Positions 15,473-23,892 of a stretch of 64,000 nucleotides of DNA are shown here, piece after piece. This DNA is from DAOUJW01 sp034421015 (GTDB lineage: Bacteria > Chloroflexota > Dehalococcoidia > Lucifugimonadales > UBA2985). Positions within the stretch are counted from its first letter, which is position 1. Every line of letters begins with the position of its first letter. The stretch is taken from contig DAOUKT010000013.1 of NCBI GenBank assembly GCA_034421015.1, positions 1 to 64,000 of the forward strand, in the 5' to 3' direction. Below the pieces are notes generated by a model that ran no database searches, was not told the DNA's origin, and saw only the letters and a list, made by a program, of their open reading frames with translations. The position numbers and the translations under genes were made by a program.

Positions 15473-16561
15473 CTACACTCCGATCCTGTCCAGCTTTGGG
15501 GCCTTGCTGACGACCCTTGCTTTGCCGTCTTCCATCACCACAATGTCCTCGATGCGGACGCCTCCCCAGCCTGAGATGTATATGCCCGGCTCAACGGTGA
15601 AGGCCATGTTGTCCTCCAGAACCATTGTGGACCTTGGCCCCACGCCGGGAAGCTCGTGGACGGCCAGCCCAACGCCGTGGCCCAGGCTGTGCCCGAAGGT
15701 CTCGCCGTAGCCGGCCTCGTCGATGACCGCGCGCGCCAGGCCGTCGCAGTCGCCGGCGGTCATGCCCTTCTCTACGGTTGCAATGGCCGTGAGCTGAGCG
15801 CCGAGGACCGTGTCGTACACCTTGCGAAAGGTGTCGTCGTAGCTGCCACCAATGAAGATGGTGCGGCTGAGGTCGCTGCAGTAGCCCTGGTATTTGGCGC
15901 CCATGTCTATAAGGAGGGGCTGGCCGTCCTGGATGGGCACGTCCGCGGGCCTGTGGTGGGGCAGGGCTGCGTTGGGCCCGGCGGCCACTATGGTCTCGAA
16001 GGAGACGGAATCCGCGCCAAGCTCGCGCATCGCCTTCTCAAGCATCCACGCCACCTCAACCTCCGTGTGGCCCGGGCGGATGGTTGGAGCCACCTGCGCA
16101 AAGGCCTCGTCGGCAATCTCGATGGCCTTGGTGAGAATTGCCAACTCATCGGCGTCCTTCACGGACCGAAGCTCCTCAACCAGTCCGGAAGTGGGAACGA
16201 GGGTGACGTCCAGGCTTGGGTCGCTGTCGCTTATGGCCTTCTGTATGCCTGTGTGAGTCGACACCGTCATCTGCTGGCTCTCGAAGCCCAGGCGGTGGAT
16301 TCCAAGCTCTCGCAGGAGCGCGGTGAGCCAGTCTACGCCTCCCATCATGCGGTGGACCCTGAAGTCCGGGCACTGCCGACCGGCCTGCTCTATGTAGCGG
16401 AAGTCCGTTGCCAGGACGGCGTCCGCGGCCGTGATGAAGAGGTATCCGGCCGAGCCTGTGAACCCCGACAGGTACCGCCGGTTCTCCTCTGTGGATACCA
16501 TCAAACAGTCGATGCCGGTCTCGTCAAGCTTGGCCCTGATATTGTCCAGTCGTGCTTTCAT
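15473..16561 (-). CDS. pepQ: Xaa-Pro aminopeptidase/dipeptidase (M24)
   Basis: Metallopeptidase that removes N-terminal residues preceding proline. The ATG at 16561 gives 362 residues: a creatinase N-domain (MVSTEENRRYLSGFTGS) then the pita-bread fold. Metal ligands are visible in LIDMGAKYQGYCSDLSRT (two Asp), GHSLGHGVGLAVHE (His), TVEPGIY (Glu) and VRIEDIV (Glu). The frame runs on to 17158 but covers aroQ, so the start that overlaps the aroQ stop (ATGA, 16558-16561) is taken. The order aroQ-pepQ-efp is common in bacteria, which supports the assignment. Confidence 0.95.
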   Translation of the reverse strand: MKARLDNIRAKLDETGIDCLMVSTEENRRYLSGFTGSAGYLFITAADAVLATDFRYIEQAGRQCPDFRVHRMMGGVDWLTALLRELGIHRLGFESQQMTVSTHTGIQKAISDSDPSLDVTLVPTSGLVEELRSVKDADELAILTKAIEIADEAFAQVAPTIRPGHTEVEVAWMLEKAMRELGADSVSFETIVAAGPNAALPHHRPADVPIQDGQPLLIDMGAKYQGYCSDLSRTIFIGGSYDDTFRKVYDTVLGAQLTAIATVEKGMTAGDCDGLARAVIDEAGYGETFGHSLGHGVGLAVHELPGVGPRSTMVLEDNMAFTVEPGIYISGWGGVRIEDIVVMEDGKARVVSKAPKLDRIGV

Positions 16562-17004
16562 CCTGTTGCTCCTTCGTTGATTCTTGCGGTCAGAAACTCC
16601 AGGGCGGCCACGTACCCCCTCCAGCCCAGGCCGCTGATCTGGCCCACGGCCACGGGCGCCACAACGGACCGGTGCCGCCACTCCTCCCTGGCGTAAAGGT
16701 TGGACAGGTGCACCTCCACTACCGGGAGGGAGGTGTCCACCAGCGCCTCCCTGAGGGACAGGCCGTAGTGGGTGAGCGCGCCCGGATTGATGATTATACC
16801 ATTGGACGTCGGGGCCTGCGCCTGCAGGTGGTCGATGATCGACCCTTCGCTGTTGGACTGGAAGAAGCTCACGTCCGTGCCAAGCTCCTGGGCGCGGCGC
16901 TGCACCGCCTCTTCGATGTCGTGCAGGGACATGGGGCCGTAGATGGCCGGGTCCCGGCGCCCGAGCATGTTCAGGTTTGGCCCGTTGATTACCAGTAGTC
17001 TCAT
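16558..17004 (-). CDS. aroQ: Type II 3-dehydroquinate dehydratase
   Basis: Third step of the shikimate pathway. The 148-residue product has all family motifs: INGPNLNMLGRRDPAIYG with the catalytic tyrosine, FQSNSEGSIIDHLQ, INPGALTHYGLSLREAL and EVHLSNLYAREEWRHRS. This is the dodecameric, heat-stable class. It is the first gene of the seven-gene operon that ends at 11810; no strong promoter was recognised upstream, where repeat DNA begins. Confidence 0.97.
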   Translation of the reverse strand: MRLLVINGPNLNMLGRRDPAIYGPMSLHDIEEAVQRRAQELGTDVSFFQSNSEGSIIDHLQAQAPTSNGIIINPGALTHYGLSLREALVDTSLPVVEVHLSNLYAREEWRHRSVVAPVAVGQISGLGWRGYVAALEFLTARINEGATG

Positions 17005-17401
17005 TCAGTACCTCTCCCCGACTCTGAATGCTTCCTCGTAGTTTGTGAGGAAATCCCGCTTCACTGTCATTCCGAGCGCAGCGAGGAATCCAAAGCCTCT
17101 GCTTGGAGAAGTTCCATACCTTGGGTGAAATGCCCTGGATTCCTGCTTTCGGGGACATTTGTATAATTGCGGCATTGCTCCCAAAAGAAGCGTTCTAACT
17201 GTCATTCTGAACGGAGCGCAGCGGAGTGAAGAATCCAAAGCCTTTGCCCGCGAAGCTGCGAAATCTTCAATTAACCCCTTTGGATTCTTCGCCTTCGGCT
17301 CAGAATGACATTCAACGGAGCCAACGCGCGGGTTACGCAAAGTCTCCCTTCGCGGGAATGACGGTGACTTGTCCCTCTGACACAAGCTATCCAAGGGTCT
17401 C
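17005..17401. other. Intergenic repeats between aroQ and the recombinase gene
   Basis: Contains family A variants built on GTCATTCCGAGCGCAGCGAG (about 17067), CTGGATTCCTGCTTTCGGGG (about 17137), GTCATTCTGAACGGAGCGCAG (about 17201, with GTGAAGAATCC) and CTTTGGATTCTTCGCCTTCGG (about 17278). The last two form a long inverted pair around 17195-17312. No gene was recognised. Confidence 0.75.
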
Positions 17402-18412
17402 CTATCTGGCGTCTGCGCCTTCCGCAGCCTTGGCCCTTGGGTGAGCCTTCAGGTACTCCTTGCGGGACTGGGCAAGGCTCACGTGGGTGTATATCTGCGT
17501 GGTGGCCGGCGACGAGTGGCCGAGCAGCTCCTGCACAATGCGCAGGTCGGCCCCGCCGTCCAGCATGTGGGTGGCGAAGGTGTGCCGCAGCATGTGGGGA
17601 TGCACCTTGGTGTCCGTGGACTGGATGCTGTATTTCTTGACCATCTCCTGGACGGAGCGCTTGGTGAGACGGCCCCCAGACTTGTTGAGGAACAGGGCGT
17701 CCGTCCGCCGACCGCCCAGCTTCGGGCGGCCCTCGTTCAGATAGCGTTCCAGGGCCTCTTGCGCGGGCCTGCCGAAGACTACCTCCCGCTCCTTGGACCC
17801 CTTGCCCACAGTCCGCACCCGTCGGCGCGCCATGTCCACGTCCTTTGTGTCCAGCCCGGACAGCTCGCTGACCCGCAGGCCTGTTGCGTAGAGCACCTCC
17901 AGGATAGCCCTGTCTCGCAACTGCATGGCCGGGGCCTTGGGCCTGCCCTTGGTCTCCGGGTCGTCCGGGGTGGTCAGCAGTTCCTCCACCTCCTCCTTGC
18001 CCATGATGCGGGGAAGCGTCTTCTCAGCCTTGGGTATGAGCGCCCTGGACTGGCGGCTGCCACGCTTCCAAAGCGGGCTGGGAGGCACAACGCCCCTTCT
18101 TACGAGATAGCGGAAGTAGGAGCGAAGGGCGGCCAGGGACCTCGTCACGCTTCCCCGGTCGTGGCCGCGCTTGGTCTGCCCGCGTCCGGTTTCGATGGAG
18201 CGGTCGGACATGAGCCAGGCCACGTAGCGTCGCAGAAAGCCGCGGTCTACGCCAGACAGGGACTCCATGCCCTGCTCCTCCATGAACTGGAAGAACGGGT
18301 CAAGGTCGTTCAGGTAGTTGCGGACGGTGTATTCGGACAGGCTGCGCTCGCCGCGCAGGTGGTCCCGGTATTCCTGCAGGTGGCCCTGCTCCCTCACCGG
18401 AGAGGATGTCAT
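17402..18412 (-). CDS. Tyrosine recombinase, XerC/XerD-like
   Basis: Site-specific recombinase of 336 residues. The N-terminal SAM-like core-binding domain spans ~1-120 (YRDHLRGERSLSEYTVRNYL). The catalytic domain shows the expected residues: Arg in ATGLRVSELSGL, Lys in VGKGSKEREV, His-x-x-Arg in HPHMLRHTFATHML, His in LLGHSSPATTQIYTHV with the nucleophilic Tyr in the same stretch. It is co-translated with topA (4-base ATGA overlap). The arrangement dprA-topA-xerC/codV is conserved in many Gram-positives, so a chromosome-dimer-resolution role is likely. Whether it is XerC or XerD cannot be decided here. Confidence 0.9.
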   Translation of the reverse strand: MTSSPVREQGHLQEYRDHLRGERSLSEYTVRNYLNDLDPFFQFMEEQGMESLSGVDRGFLRRYVAWLMSDRSIETGRGQTKRGHDRGSVTRSLAALRSYFRYLVRRGVVPPSPLWKRGSRQSRALIPKAEKTLPRIMGKEEVEELLTTPDDPETKGRPKAPAMQLRDRAILEVLYATGLRVSELSGLDTKDVDMARRRVRTVGKGSKEREVVFGRPAQEALERYLNEGRPKLGGRRTDALFLNKSGGRLTKRSVQEMVKKYSIQSTDTKVHPHMLRHTFATHMLDGGADLRIVQELLGHSSPATTQIYTHVSLAQSRKEYLKAHPRAKAAEGADAR

Positions 18413-20553
18413 ACGGCCACCTCGACTCTATCCGGCTCAGGCTCCGCCTCCGGCGCGTCGCCCTTGAAGTCGCAGGAGGTGCAACGGGCCCTGTTCCGGC
18501 CCGAGGCCACCAGCAGCGCCCCGCACTCCGGGCAGGGCTGTGGCAGCGGGCGCTGCCTGACGGAGAAGTCGCAGTTGGGGTAGTTGGAGCAGCCGTAAAA
18601 GGTGGAGCCGCGCTTGCCGCCGCGCCTCTGCACAAGGTCGCCGCCGCACCTGGGGCACGTGGCGCCGGTGGGTATGCGGTACGGCTTGCTGTTCCTGCAC
18701 TCCGGGAAGCCGGTGCACGACAGGAACGGCCCGAAGCGGCCCATCTTGATGGCCATTGGCCTCTCGCACTCCTCGCACGACTGGTCCGTCAGCTCGTCCT
18801 CAACCTTCATCCGCGGGATGTCCATCGCATCTGCCACGGACTTGCTGAACCCTTCGTAGAAGTCGCCCAGCACGGGCACCCACTCGCGGCTGCCCTGGGC
18901 AATATCGTCCAGGTCCTCCTCCATCTGGGCGGTGAAGCCCGCGTTCATGATGTCCGGGAAGTTCTGGTTGAGCAGGTCGCACACGGTGACGCCAAGGGCG
19001 GTTGGCTTGAAGCGCCCGCCTTCCTTGTCGACGTAGTGCCTGTTCTGGATGGTGGAGATGGTCGGCGCGTAGGTGCTGGGCCTGCCGATGCCCTGCTCCT
19101 CAAGGGCCTTGACTATGGACGCCTCGGTGTACTTGGGCGGGGGCTGTGTGAAGTGTTGGCGGGGGTCTAGCCCCAGGCACTTCGGGACGTCGCCCTCCTT
19201 CATCTCCGGCAGCAGGGCCTGGTCGCCCTCGTCCGAGGAGTCGTCTATGTCCTCCATGTACAGGCGACGGAAGCCGGGGAACTTCAGGACGCTTCCGGTG
19301 GCCCTGAACACGTATGTGTTGCCGGACGCGGTGGACGCGTCGATGTCCACCGACGTGGAGTCCAGGAGAGCGTCGGACATCTGGCTGGCCAGGGTGCGCT
19401 TCCAGATGAGGTCGTACAGCCGCATCTGGTCCCGGGACAAGGCGCCGGCGACGCTGTCGGGGTCCCTTGGGATGGAGGTCGGGCGAATGGCCTCGTGGGC
19501 CTCCTGCGCCGACTTGCTCCTGGTGGCGTACGTCCGCGGCGACTTGGGGGCGTACTCCGCGCCGTACTGCTTGCGTATGTACGCCTGGGCCTCCCGCAGA
19601 GCCTGGGACGAGAGGGTGGTGGAGTCCGTGCGCATGTAGGTGATTAGCCCAACAGAGCCCTCTGACCCGATGGGCAGCCCCTCGTAGAGCTGCTGGGCCA
19701 GCATCATTGTCTTGCTGGTGGAGTATCGCAGCTTTCGCCACGCCTCCTGCTGCAACGAGCTTGTGGTGAACGGCGCGGCCGGCCTCTGGCGGACCTGCCG
19801 CGTCCTCACGCTGGCTACCTTGTAGGCGGCCCCATCCAGATCGGCGACGAGCTTCGAGGCGTCCGCCTCCGTCGGGATGTCCAGCTTGCCCCTCTGCCCG
19901 CGCAGGGAGTTGAGGCCCGCCTTGAAGCCCCGTCCCGCCGTCTCCAGCCTGGCGTCTATGGTCCAGTACTCCTTGGGCACAAAGGCCTGAATCTCACGCT
20001 CCCTGTCAACAATGAGGCGCAGGGCCACCGACTGTACGCGGCCCGCGGAGAGGGCCCGCCGCCGCGCGTAGTGGTGCACCACCTTCTGCCACAGCACGGG
20101 GCTGAGCTTGTAGCCCACCAGCCGGTCAAGGATGCGCCGGGTCTGCTGGGCGTTGACCAGGTTCAGGTCTATGTCCCGGGGCTGCTCGAAGGCCTCCTTG
20201 AGGGCGTCCTCGGTTATCTCGTGGAAGACCACCCGTTTGAGGGGCCGCTTCTCAAGCCCCGCCGAGTGCACCAGGTGCCACGCAATGGCCTCACCCTCGC
20301 GGTCGGGGTCTGTGGCAAGGTAGATGTTGGTGGCGTCCTTGGAGTCACGGCGGATCTCCCGCACCAGCTTCTTCTTGTCCTCCATGACCTCGTAGCTGGG
20401 GGTGAACCCGTCTTCCACGTCTACGCCAAGCCCTTTCTGTGGAAGGTCGCGGACGTGACCCAGGGAAGCAACGACGTTGTAGTCGTTGCCGAGAAATCTA
20501 CCGACGGTCCTGGCCTTGGCCGGGGACTCAACTATAACAAGGTTCTTTGTCAT
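18409..20553 (-). CDS. topA: DNA topoisomerase I
   Basis: Type IA topoisomerase that relaxes negative supercoils. The 714 residues begin with the Toprim domain (VIVESPAKARTVGRFLG, then ATDPDREGEAIAWHL with the acidic metal site). The catalytic tyrosine is in ITYMRTDSTTLS. The C-terminus carries three four-cysteine zinc ribbons: CEEC...C...C, CPRCGG...C...C and CPEC...CTSC. It starts 6 bases after dprA ends and overlaps the recombinase gene by 4 bases, making one operon. Confidence 0.97.
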   Translation of the reverse strand: MTKNLVIVESPAKARTVGRFLGNDYNVVASLGHVRDLPQKGLGVDVEDGFTPSYEVMEDKKKLVREIRRDSKDATNIYLATDPDREGEAIAWHLVHSAGLEKRPLKRVVFHEITEDALKEAFEQPRDIDLNLVNAQQTRRILDRLVGYKLSPVLWQKVVHHYARRRALSAGRVQSVALRLIVDREREIQAFVPKEYWTIDARLETAGRGFKAGLNSLRGQRGKLDIPTEADASKLVADLDGAAYKVASVRTRQVRQRPAAPFTTSSLQQEAWRKLRYSTSKTMMLAQQLYEGLPIGSEGSVGLITYMRTDSTTLSSQALREAQAYIRKQYGAEYAPKSPRTYATRSKSAQEAHEAIRPTSIPRDPDSVAGALSRDQMRLYDLIWKRTLASQMSDALLDSTSVDIDASTASGNTYVFRATGSVLKFPGFRRLYMEDIDDSSDEGDQALLPEMKEGDVPKCLGLDPRQHFTQPPPKYTEASIVKALEEQGIGRPSTYAPTISTIQNRHYVDKEGGRFKPTALGVTVCDLLNQNFPDIMNAGFTAQMEEDLDDIAQGSREWVPVLGDFYEGFSKSVADAMDIPRMKVEDELTDQSCEECERPMAIKMGRFGPFLSCTGFPECRNSKPYRIPTGATCPRCGGDLVQRRGGKRGSTFYGCSNYPNCDFSVRQRPLPQPCPECGALLVASGRNRARCTSCDFKGDAPEAEPEPDRVEVAV

Positions 20554-20559
20554 CAGTTA

Positions 20560-21687
20560 TCATCTCGCCGAGGCGTGATATTCGGGCGAAGCCTCGCGCG
20601 TCCTTATGTAGCTCATTCCTCCGACTTGGCGCACCAGTCCCTTGATCTCCATCATTGCCAGGGAGCTGCTGACGGAGGCCACGGGCAGGCCGGATGTCCT
20701 CTGGATGTCGTCTATGTGCAGCGGCTCAAAGGTGATGTACCTCAGCAGCTGCGCCTCCTCGTCGTTCTGGGGCAGTATGGGAAGCAGCTCTATCTGCTGG
20801 CCCAGCGCGGAGAAGTTCAGCTCCTCCAGCACGTCGGTGTGGCTGAGCACCGTCTTCGCGCCCTGCTGGATCAGCCGGTTGGCCTCCTTGCTGGCCGGCG
20901 AGAATATGCTGCCCGGCACCGCCATCACCTCGCGGTCCTGGTCCAGGGCGTGCCGCACGGTCCACAGCGCGCCGCTGCCCTCGCCGGCCTCCACCACGAC
21001 GGTTCCGGGCGTGAGGCCGCTGAGAATGCGGTTCCGGCGGGGGAAGTTCTTGGCCTCTGGCCTTATGCCCGGCGGGTGCTCGCTGATCAGAGCGCCGCTC
21101 TCTGTCACCTCCCGGGCCATGGACGCATGCTCCGGCGGGTAAATGGTGTCCAGCCCGTTGGCCAGCACGGCCAGGGTGCGGCCGCCGGAGTCCAGGGCGG
21201 TCCTGTGGGCAATGGAGTCGATGCCCCGGGCTAGGCCGCTGACAATGGTGACGCTGTTCTTGGACAGGTCTTCGACAAGCTGCCGGGTCACCTCACGACC
21301 GTAGGACGTGGTCTTGCGCGTCCCGACTATCGTCACGGAGCGGCCGTCCTCCGGCAGGATGCGGCCCTTGACGTACAGCACCGGAGGGTAGTCGTACACC
21401 TCCTTGAGCAGGGCGGGGTATGCCGGATCCCTGACGGTGACGGCGTCTATGCCCAGTTTTTCGAGCCGCTCCCACTCGGCGTCCGGCGATATGGACGGCC
21501 GTCGCGAGACGATGGCCCTCACGGAGCGCTGGTCCAGCCCTGCTGCCTCCAGGTCGGAGGCGGAGGCGCGCCACGCCGTCTCCAGGTCGCCGAAGTAGCT
21601 CTCCAGTATGGCGAACCTGGCTCTGCCGATGGTTGATATGCGGTTGAAGGCCACCCAGTACATGGCCCGGTCAGTGCCTGTAGTCAT
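20560..21687 (-). CDS. dprA: DNA-processing protein DprA
   Basis: Binds incoming single-stranded DNA during transformation and loads RecA. From the ATG at 21687 the product has 375 residues: an N-terminal SAM-like helical part, the Rossmann-fold core with IVGTRKTTSYG, SGLARGIDSIAHRTALD and LANGLDTIYPPEH, and a C-terminal winged-helix (DIQRTSGLPVASVSSSLAMMEIKGLV). The frame extends upstream to 21864, but that part includes the promoter and repeat DNA. Together with comEC and comEA it makes a transformation gene set. Confidence 0.95.
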   Translation of the reverse strand: MTTGTDRAMYWVAFNRISTIGRARFAILESYFGDLETAWRASASDLEAAGLDQRSVRAIVSRRPSISPDAEWERLEKLGIDAVTVRDPAYPALLKEVYDYPPVLYVKGRILPEDGRSVTIVGTRKTTSYGREVTRQLVEDLSKNSVTIVSGLARGIDSIAHRTALDSGGRTLAVLANGLDTIYPPEHASMAREVTESGALISEHPPGIRPEAKNFPRRNRILSGLTPGTVVVEAGEGSGALWTVRHALDQDREVMAVPGSIFSPASKEANRLIQQGAKTVLSHTDVLEELNFSALGQQIELLPILPQNDEEAQLLRYITFEPLHIDDIQRTSGLPVASVSSSLAMMEIKGLVRQVGGMSYIRTREASPEYHASAR

Positions 21688-21697
21688 GGCGACAACT

Positions 21698-21726
21698 AGA
21701 ATAGCATAGGGCCAGAGGGTGGACAA
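21698..21726 (-). promoter_or_regulatory. Promoter of dprA-topA-xer operon
   Basis: On the minus strand, TTGTCC (21726-21721) and TATTCT (21703-21698) are separated by exactly 17 bases. The ATG of dprA lies 10 bases below the -10, so the leader would be very short or leaderless. Confidence 0.5.
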
Positions 21727-21765
21727 CTCCAAGCTGGGCGTGTAAGGGCGCACACTGTGGCCCGC

Positions 21766-21848
21766 CCCTTGCCTGGAGTGTGGGCTGCAATCCAGGCAAG
21801 GGCCGATTGGCTGCCGCGACGTAGGGACGGTTTGCGAACCGCCCCTAC
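21766..21848. repeat. Inverted repeat and family B palindrome downstream of arsC
   Basis: CCCTTGCCTGGA (21766-21777) and TCCAGGCAAGGG (21791-21802) form a perfect 12-bp stem with a 13-base loop. At 21821-21848 is a family B unit (GTAGGGACGGTTTG, CGAACCGCCCCTAC), preceded by GCGAC as at 24283. Both lie past the arsC stop and may end the ars transcript; there is no T-tract. Confidence 0.75.
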
Positions 21849-21882
21849 AGGTTTCCAGCATCAAATCCGTGAAGCTCTGGAG

Positions 21883-22293
21883 TTAAGCCGTAATCTCCCC
21901 CAGCAGCGCCTCCACCTTCCCACCAATGACGTCCCTTATCGCCCTGACCTCGCCGATGGGCTGTCCCTTGGGGTCCGGCAGGCCCCAGTCCTCGATGTCT
22001 TTCAGGAAGATCGCAGGGCAGGCCTCGGCGTCGATGGCGCAGCCCATTGTGATCACCCTCTGCGCCTGAGTCACCATGTCGTCGGTCAGAGGCTTGGGCC
22101 GCTCGCTTCGGAGGTCAAAGCCCAACTCCCGCATGGCCTCAGCGACTATATCGTGGACGCCCTCGCCCGGCTCCGTGCCTGCGGACTCCGCCCGAAGGGT
22201 CAGACCCCTCTCCGAGGCCAGCCGGTTGAACATGGCCTTGGCCATCTGGCTCCGGCCTGCGTTGTGGACACAAACAAAGAGCACCTCAGCCAT
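21883..22293 (-). CDS. arsC: Arsenate reductase, thioredoxin-coupled LMW-phosphatase type
   Basis: Reduces arsenate to arsenite. The 136-residue product has the phosphatase P-loop CVHNAGRSQ (C-x5-R) at the N-terminus and the pair of resolving cysteines spaced as in S. aureus ArsC (MGCAIDAEACPAIF). The catalytic aspartate is in GLPDPKG. The ATG at 22293 is preceded by GGAGGCAGCGAG; the frame continues upstream into the aquaporin gene but without family character. Third gene of the ars operon. Confidence 0.94.
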   Translation of the reverse strand: MAEVLFVCVHNAGRSQMAKAMFNRLASERGLTLRAESAGTEPGEGVHDIVAEAMRELGFDLRSERPKPLTDDMVTQAQRVITMGCAIDAEACPAIFLKDIEDWGLPDPKGQPIGEVRAIRDVIGGKVEALLGEITA

Positions 22294-22304
22294 CTCGCTG
22301 CCTC

Positions 22305-23144
22305 CTACTCGGAATCCTCGGCCTGCCGCCGCATCAGCGGCCCGATTATGAACTCGTGAATCGCCGCCCCCACCGGCCCGCCTATGAGCGGCCCCACTAT
22401 GTAGACCCAGAACCCGGAGGACGGCCCGGGTATCGCTATCGACTCCCAACCGGCCAGGTAGGCGACTATCCGCGGCCCGAAGTCCCGGGCCGGGTTCCAG
22501 CCCGCCTGGGTCAGCGGGGCGAAGAGGCTGATGAGCACGGCCACGGTGAAGCCGATGAAGAAGGGGGCCAGGTGCTTGGTGGGCAGGGCCGCGTTGTGGC
22601 GGTCGATGAGGGCGAAGATCATGAGCACGAGAATCGCGGTGCCGAATGCCTCAACCGCCAGCGCCTTGACGGGCGAGATGAGGGAGCGGACCGCTTCGTC
22701 CGTGCCGAACACGGCGGGATTGGGGAAGTACTCCCCAAAGACCATCGCCGAAAGCTGGCTGCCCGGCTCGCCCCGGACCAGGCCGTTGACGGCCTCGAAC
22801 TCAGTGATGAAGGAGCCGAATAGCCACAGTATGGTCAGACCGCCAAGGACGCCTCCGACAAGCTGCGACGCCCAGTAGGGCAGCAGGCGGCTCGCGGGGA
22901 ACTCCTCCCGGCGGAAGATGGCGAAGGCCAGGGACACGGCCGGGTTCAGGTGCGCGCCGGATATGGTCGCCGTTGCGTAGATTGCCAGGGTTACGCCAAA
23001 GCCCCAGACTACGGCCACCTGCCACAATCCGACCTGCGCGCCGGTCAGCACCGCGGCCGCCACGGCCCCCGTGCCGAAAAGCACCAGCAGGTACGTTCCC
23101 ACAACCTCCGCGACACATATCTGGGCCAGGCGCGAGGGGGTCAT
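22305..23144 (-). CDS. aqpS: Aquaglyceroporin of the arsenic operon (AqpS-like)
   Basis: MIP-family channel of 279 residues with six membrane helices and two half-helices. The first NPA box is in SGAHLNPAVSLAF, the second is NPARDFGPR, and the Asp after the second box marks the glycerol-facilitator subgroup that also passes arsenite. Two loops are longer than in GlpF. Its place between an arsR-arsC fusion and arsC mirrors the Sinorhizobium arsR-aqpS-arsC operon, where AqpS lets As(III) flow out after reduction. No ArsB or Acr3 pump is seen, so this channel is the probable exit route. The ATG overlaps the upstream stop (23141-23144). Confidence 0.9.
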   Translation of the reverse strand: MTPSRLAQICVAEVVGTYLLVLFGTGAVAAAVLTGAQVGLWQVAVVWGFGVTLAIYATATISGAHLNPAVSLAFAIFRREEFPASRLLPYWASQLVGGVLGGLTILWLFGSFITEFEAVNGLVRGEPGSQLSAMVFGEYFPNPAVFGTDEAVRSLISPVKALAVEAFGTAILVLMIFALIDRHNAALPTKHLAPFFIGFTVAVLISLFAPLTQAGWNPARDFGPRIVAYLAGWESIAIPGPSSGFWVYIVGPLIGGPVGAAIHEFIIGPLMRRQAEDSE

Positions 23145-23860
23145 GCCTTTGCCTCCTCTTGGGATACGTCTTGGGATACGTCTTGGGACACGTCGTGCAC
23201 TGCGCAGGTTGCCAGCAGACCAACCCTCCTGTTGATGTCGGTGTACGCATCCTCAAAGGCCTCCAGATTACCAGCCTCCGCCGGGTCCGACACCGACCAG
23301 TGAAGACGCTCTCTGCCAATGTCAGCAAGCTGCTCGTTGGCCCGGTCGCACACCGTGACCAGCAGGGTTCCCCCCATCGGCGGGTCCGGCAGCGGTTGTG
23401 GGACGGCGCGGGAGAGGTCGAGGCCGTGCAGCCGCGCCACCCTCACGGCCATGGGGTGTACCTTGGCCGCAGGCTGGGTGCCGGCGCTGCCAACGGGAAT
23501 GCGGGAGGCGCGCCGCCAGAGGGCGGCGGCAAGCTGGGAGCGCGCGGAGTTGTGGGTGCAGACGAATAGTACGCTGGATGCCGGAAGCCCTCCGGGCGGC
23601 TGCAGCGTATCCAGAACGTCCTGTCGGAGGTGGAGGTAGCGCCGCCTGCGGTCTCCGCCGGACGCCAGCCGCTCAACCAGCCCGGCGTCTGCCAGAATCC
23701 GTAGATGATAGGCAAGCAGGTTGGAGTCCATGCCAAGCCGCCGCCCAAGCTCTGCTGGCGTGTGCTCCGAGTGTCTCAGGGCGTCCACAATTGCCAGTCG
23801 GCGCGGCTCGCCGAGGGCGGCGTGGAGGCCTGCTCTGGTCTCCAGGTCTAGGGCGCTCAA
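23141..23860 (-). CDS. ArsR-ArsC fusion: repressor with phosphatase-type reductase domain
   Basis: 239 residues. Residues ~1-90 are an ArsR-family winged helix (LGEPRRLAIVDALRHSE, LGRRLGMDSNLLAYHLRIL). Residues ~95-225 are a LMW-phosphatase/ArsC domain with P-loop CTHNSARSQ. The HTH part contains no cysteine, so the classic ELCVCDL arsenite site is missing. The ArsC part has one cysteine in VTVCDRANEQ, no second resolving cysteine where ArsC has one, and a further cysteine in LLATCAVHD. It may sense arsenic through the C-terminal domain; this is inference. It starts at TTG 23860 after GGAGG, and the last residues contain DVSQ three times. First gene of the operon. Confidence 0.9.
   Translation of the reverse strand: MSALDLETRAGLHAALGEPRRLAIVDALRHSEHTPAELGRRLGMDSNLLAYHLRILADAGLVERLASGGDRRRRYLHLRQDVLDTLQPPGGLPASSVLFVCTHNSARSQLAAALWRRASRIPVGSAGTQPAAKVHPMAVRVARLHGLDLSRAVPQPLPDPPMGGTLLVTVCDRANEQLADIGRERLHWSVSDPAEAGNLEAFEDAYTDINRRVGLLATCAVHDVSQDVSQDVSQEEAKA
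23159..23194. repeat. 12-bp tandem repeat in the arsR-arsC 3' end
   Basis: TTGGGATACGTC occurs at 23159, 23171 and, with one change, 23183. On the minus strand it encodes DVSQ-DVSQ-DVSQ just before the stop codon. Confidence 0.9.
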
Positions 23861-23892
23861 GGGCTGTCCTCCACTGCGAAAGTCTACAGTGG

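Noticed and set aside
16552..16998. Plus-strand frame opposite aroQ
   Set aside because: Same length as aroQ but with no motif; a shadow.
15473..17158. 561-residue version of pepQ starting at 17158
   Set aside because: The extra part is an out-of-frame reading of aroQ and repeat DNA; the 16561 ATG overlaps the aroQ stop as ATGA.
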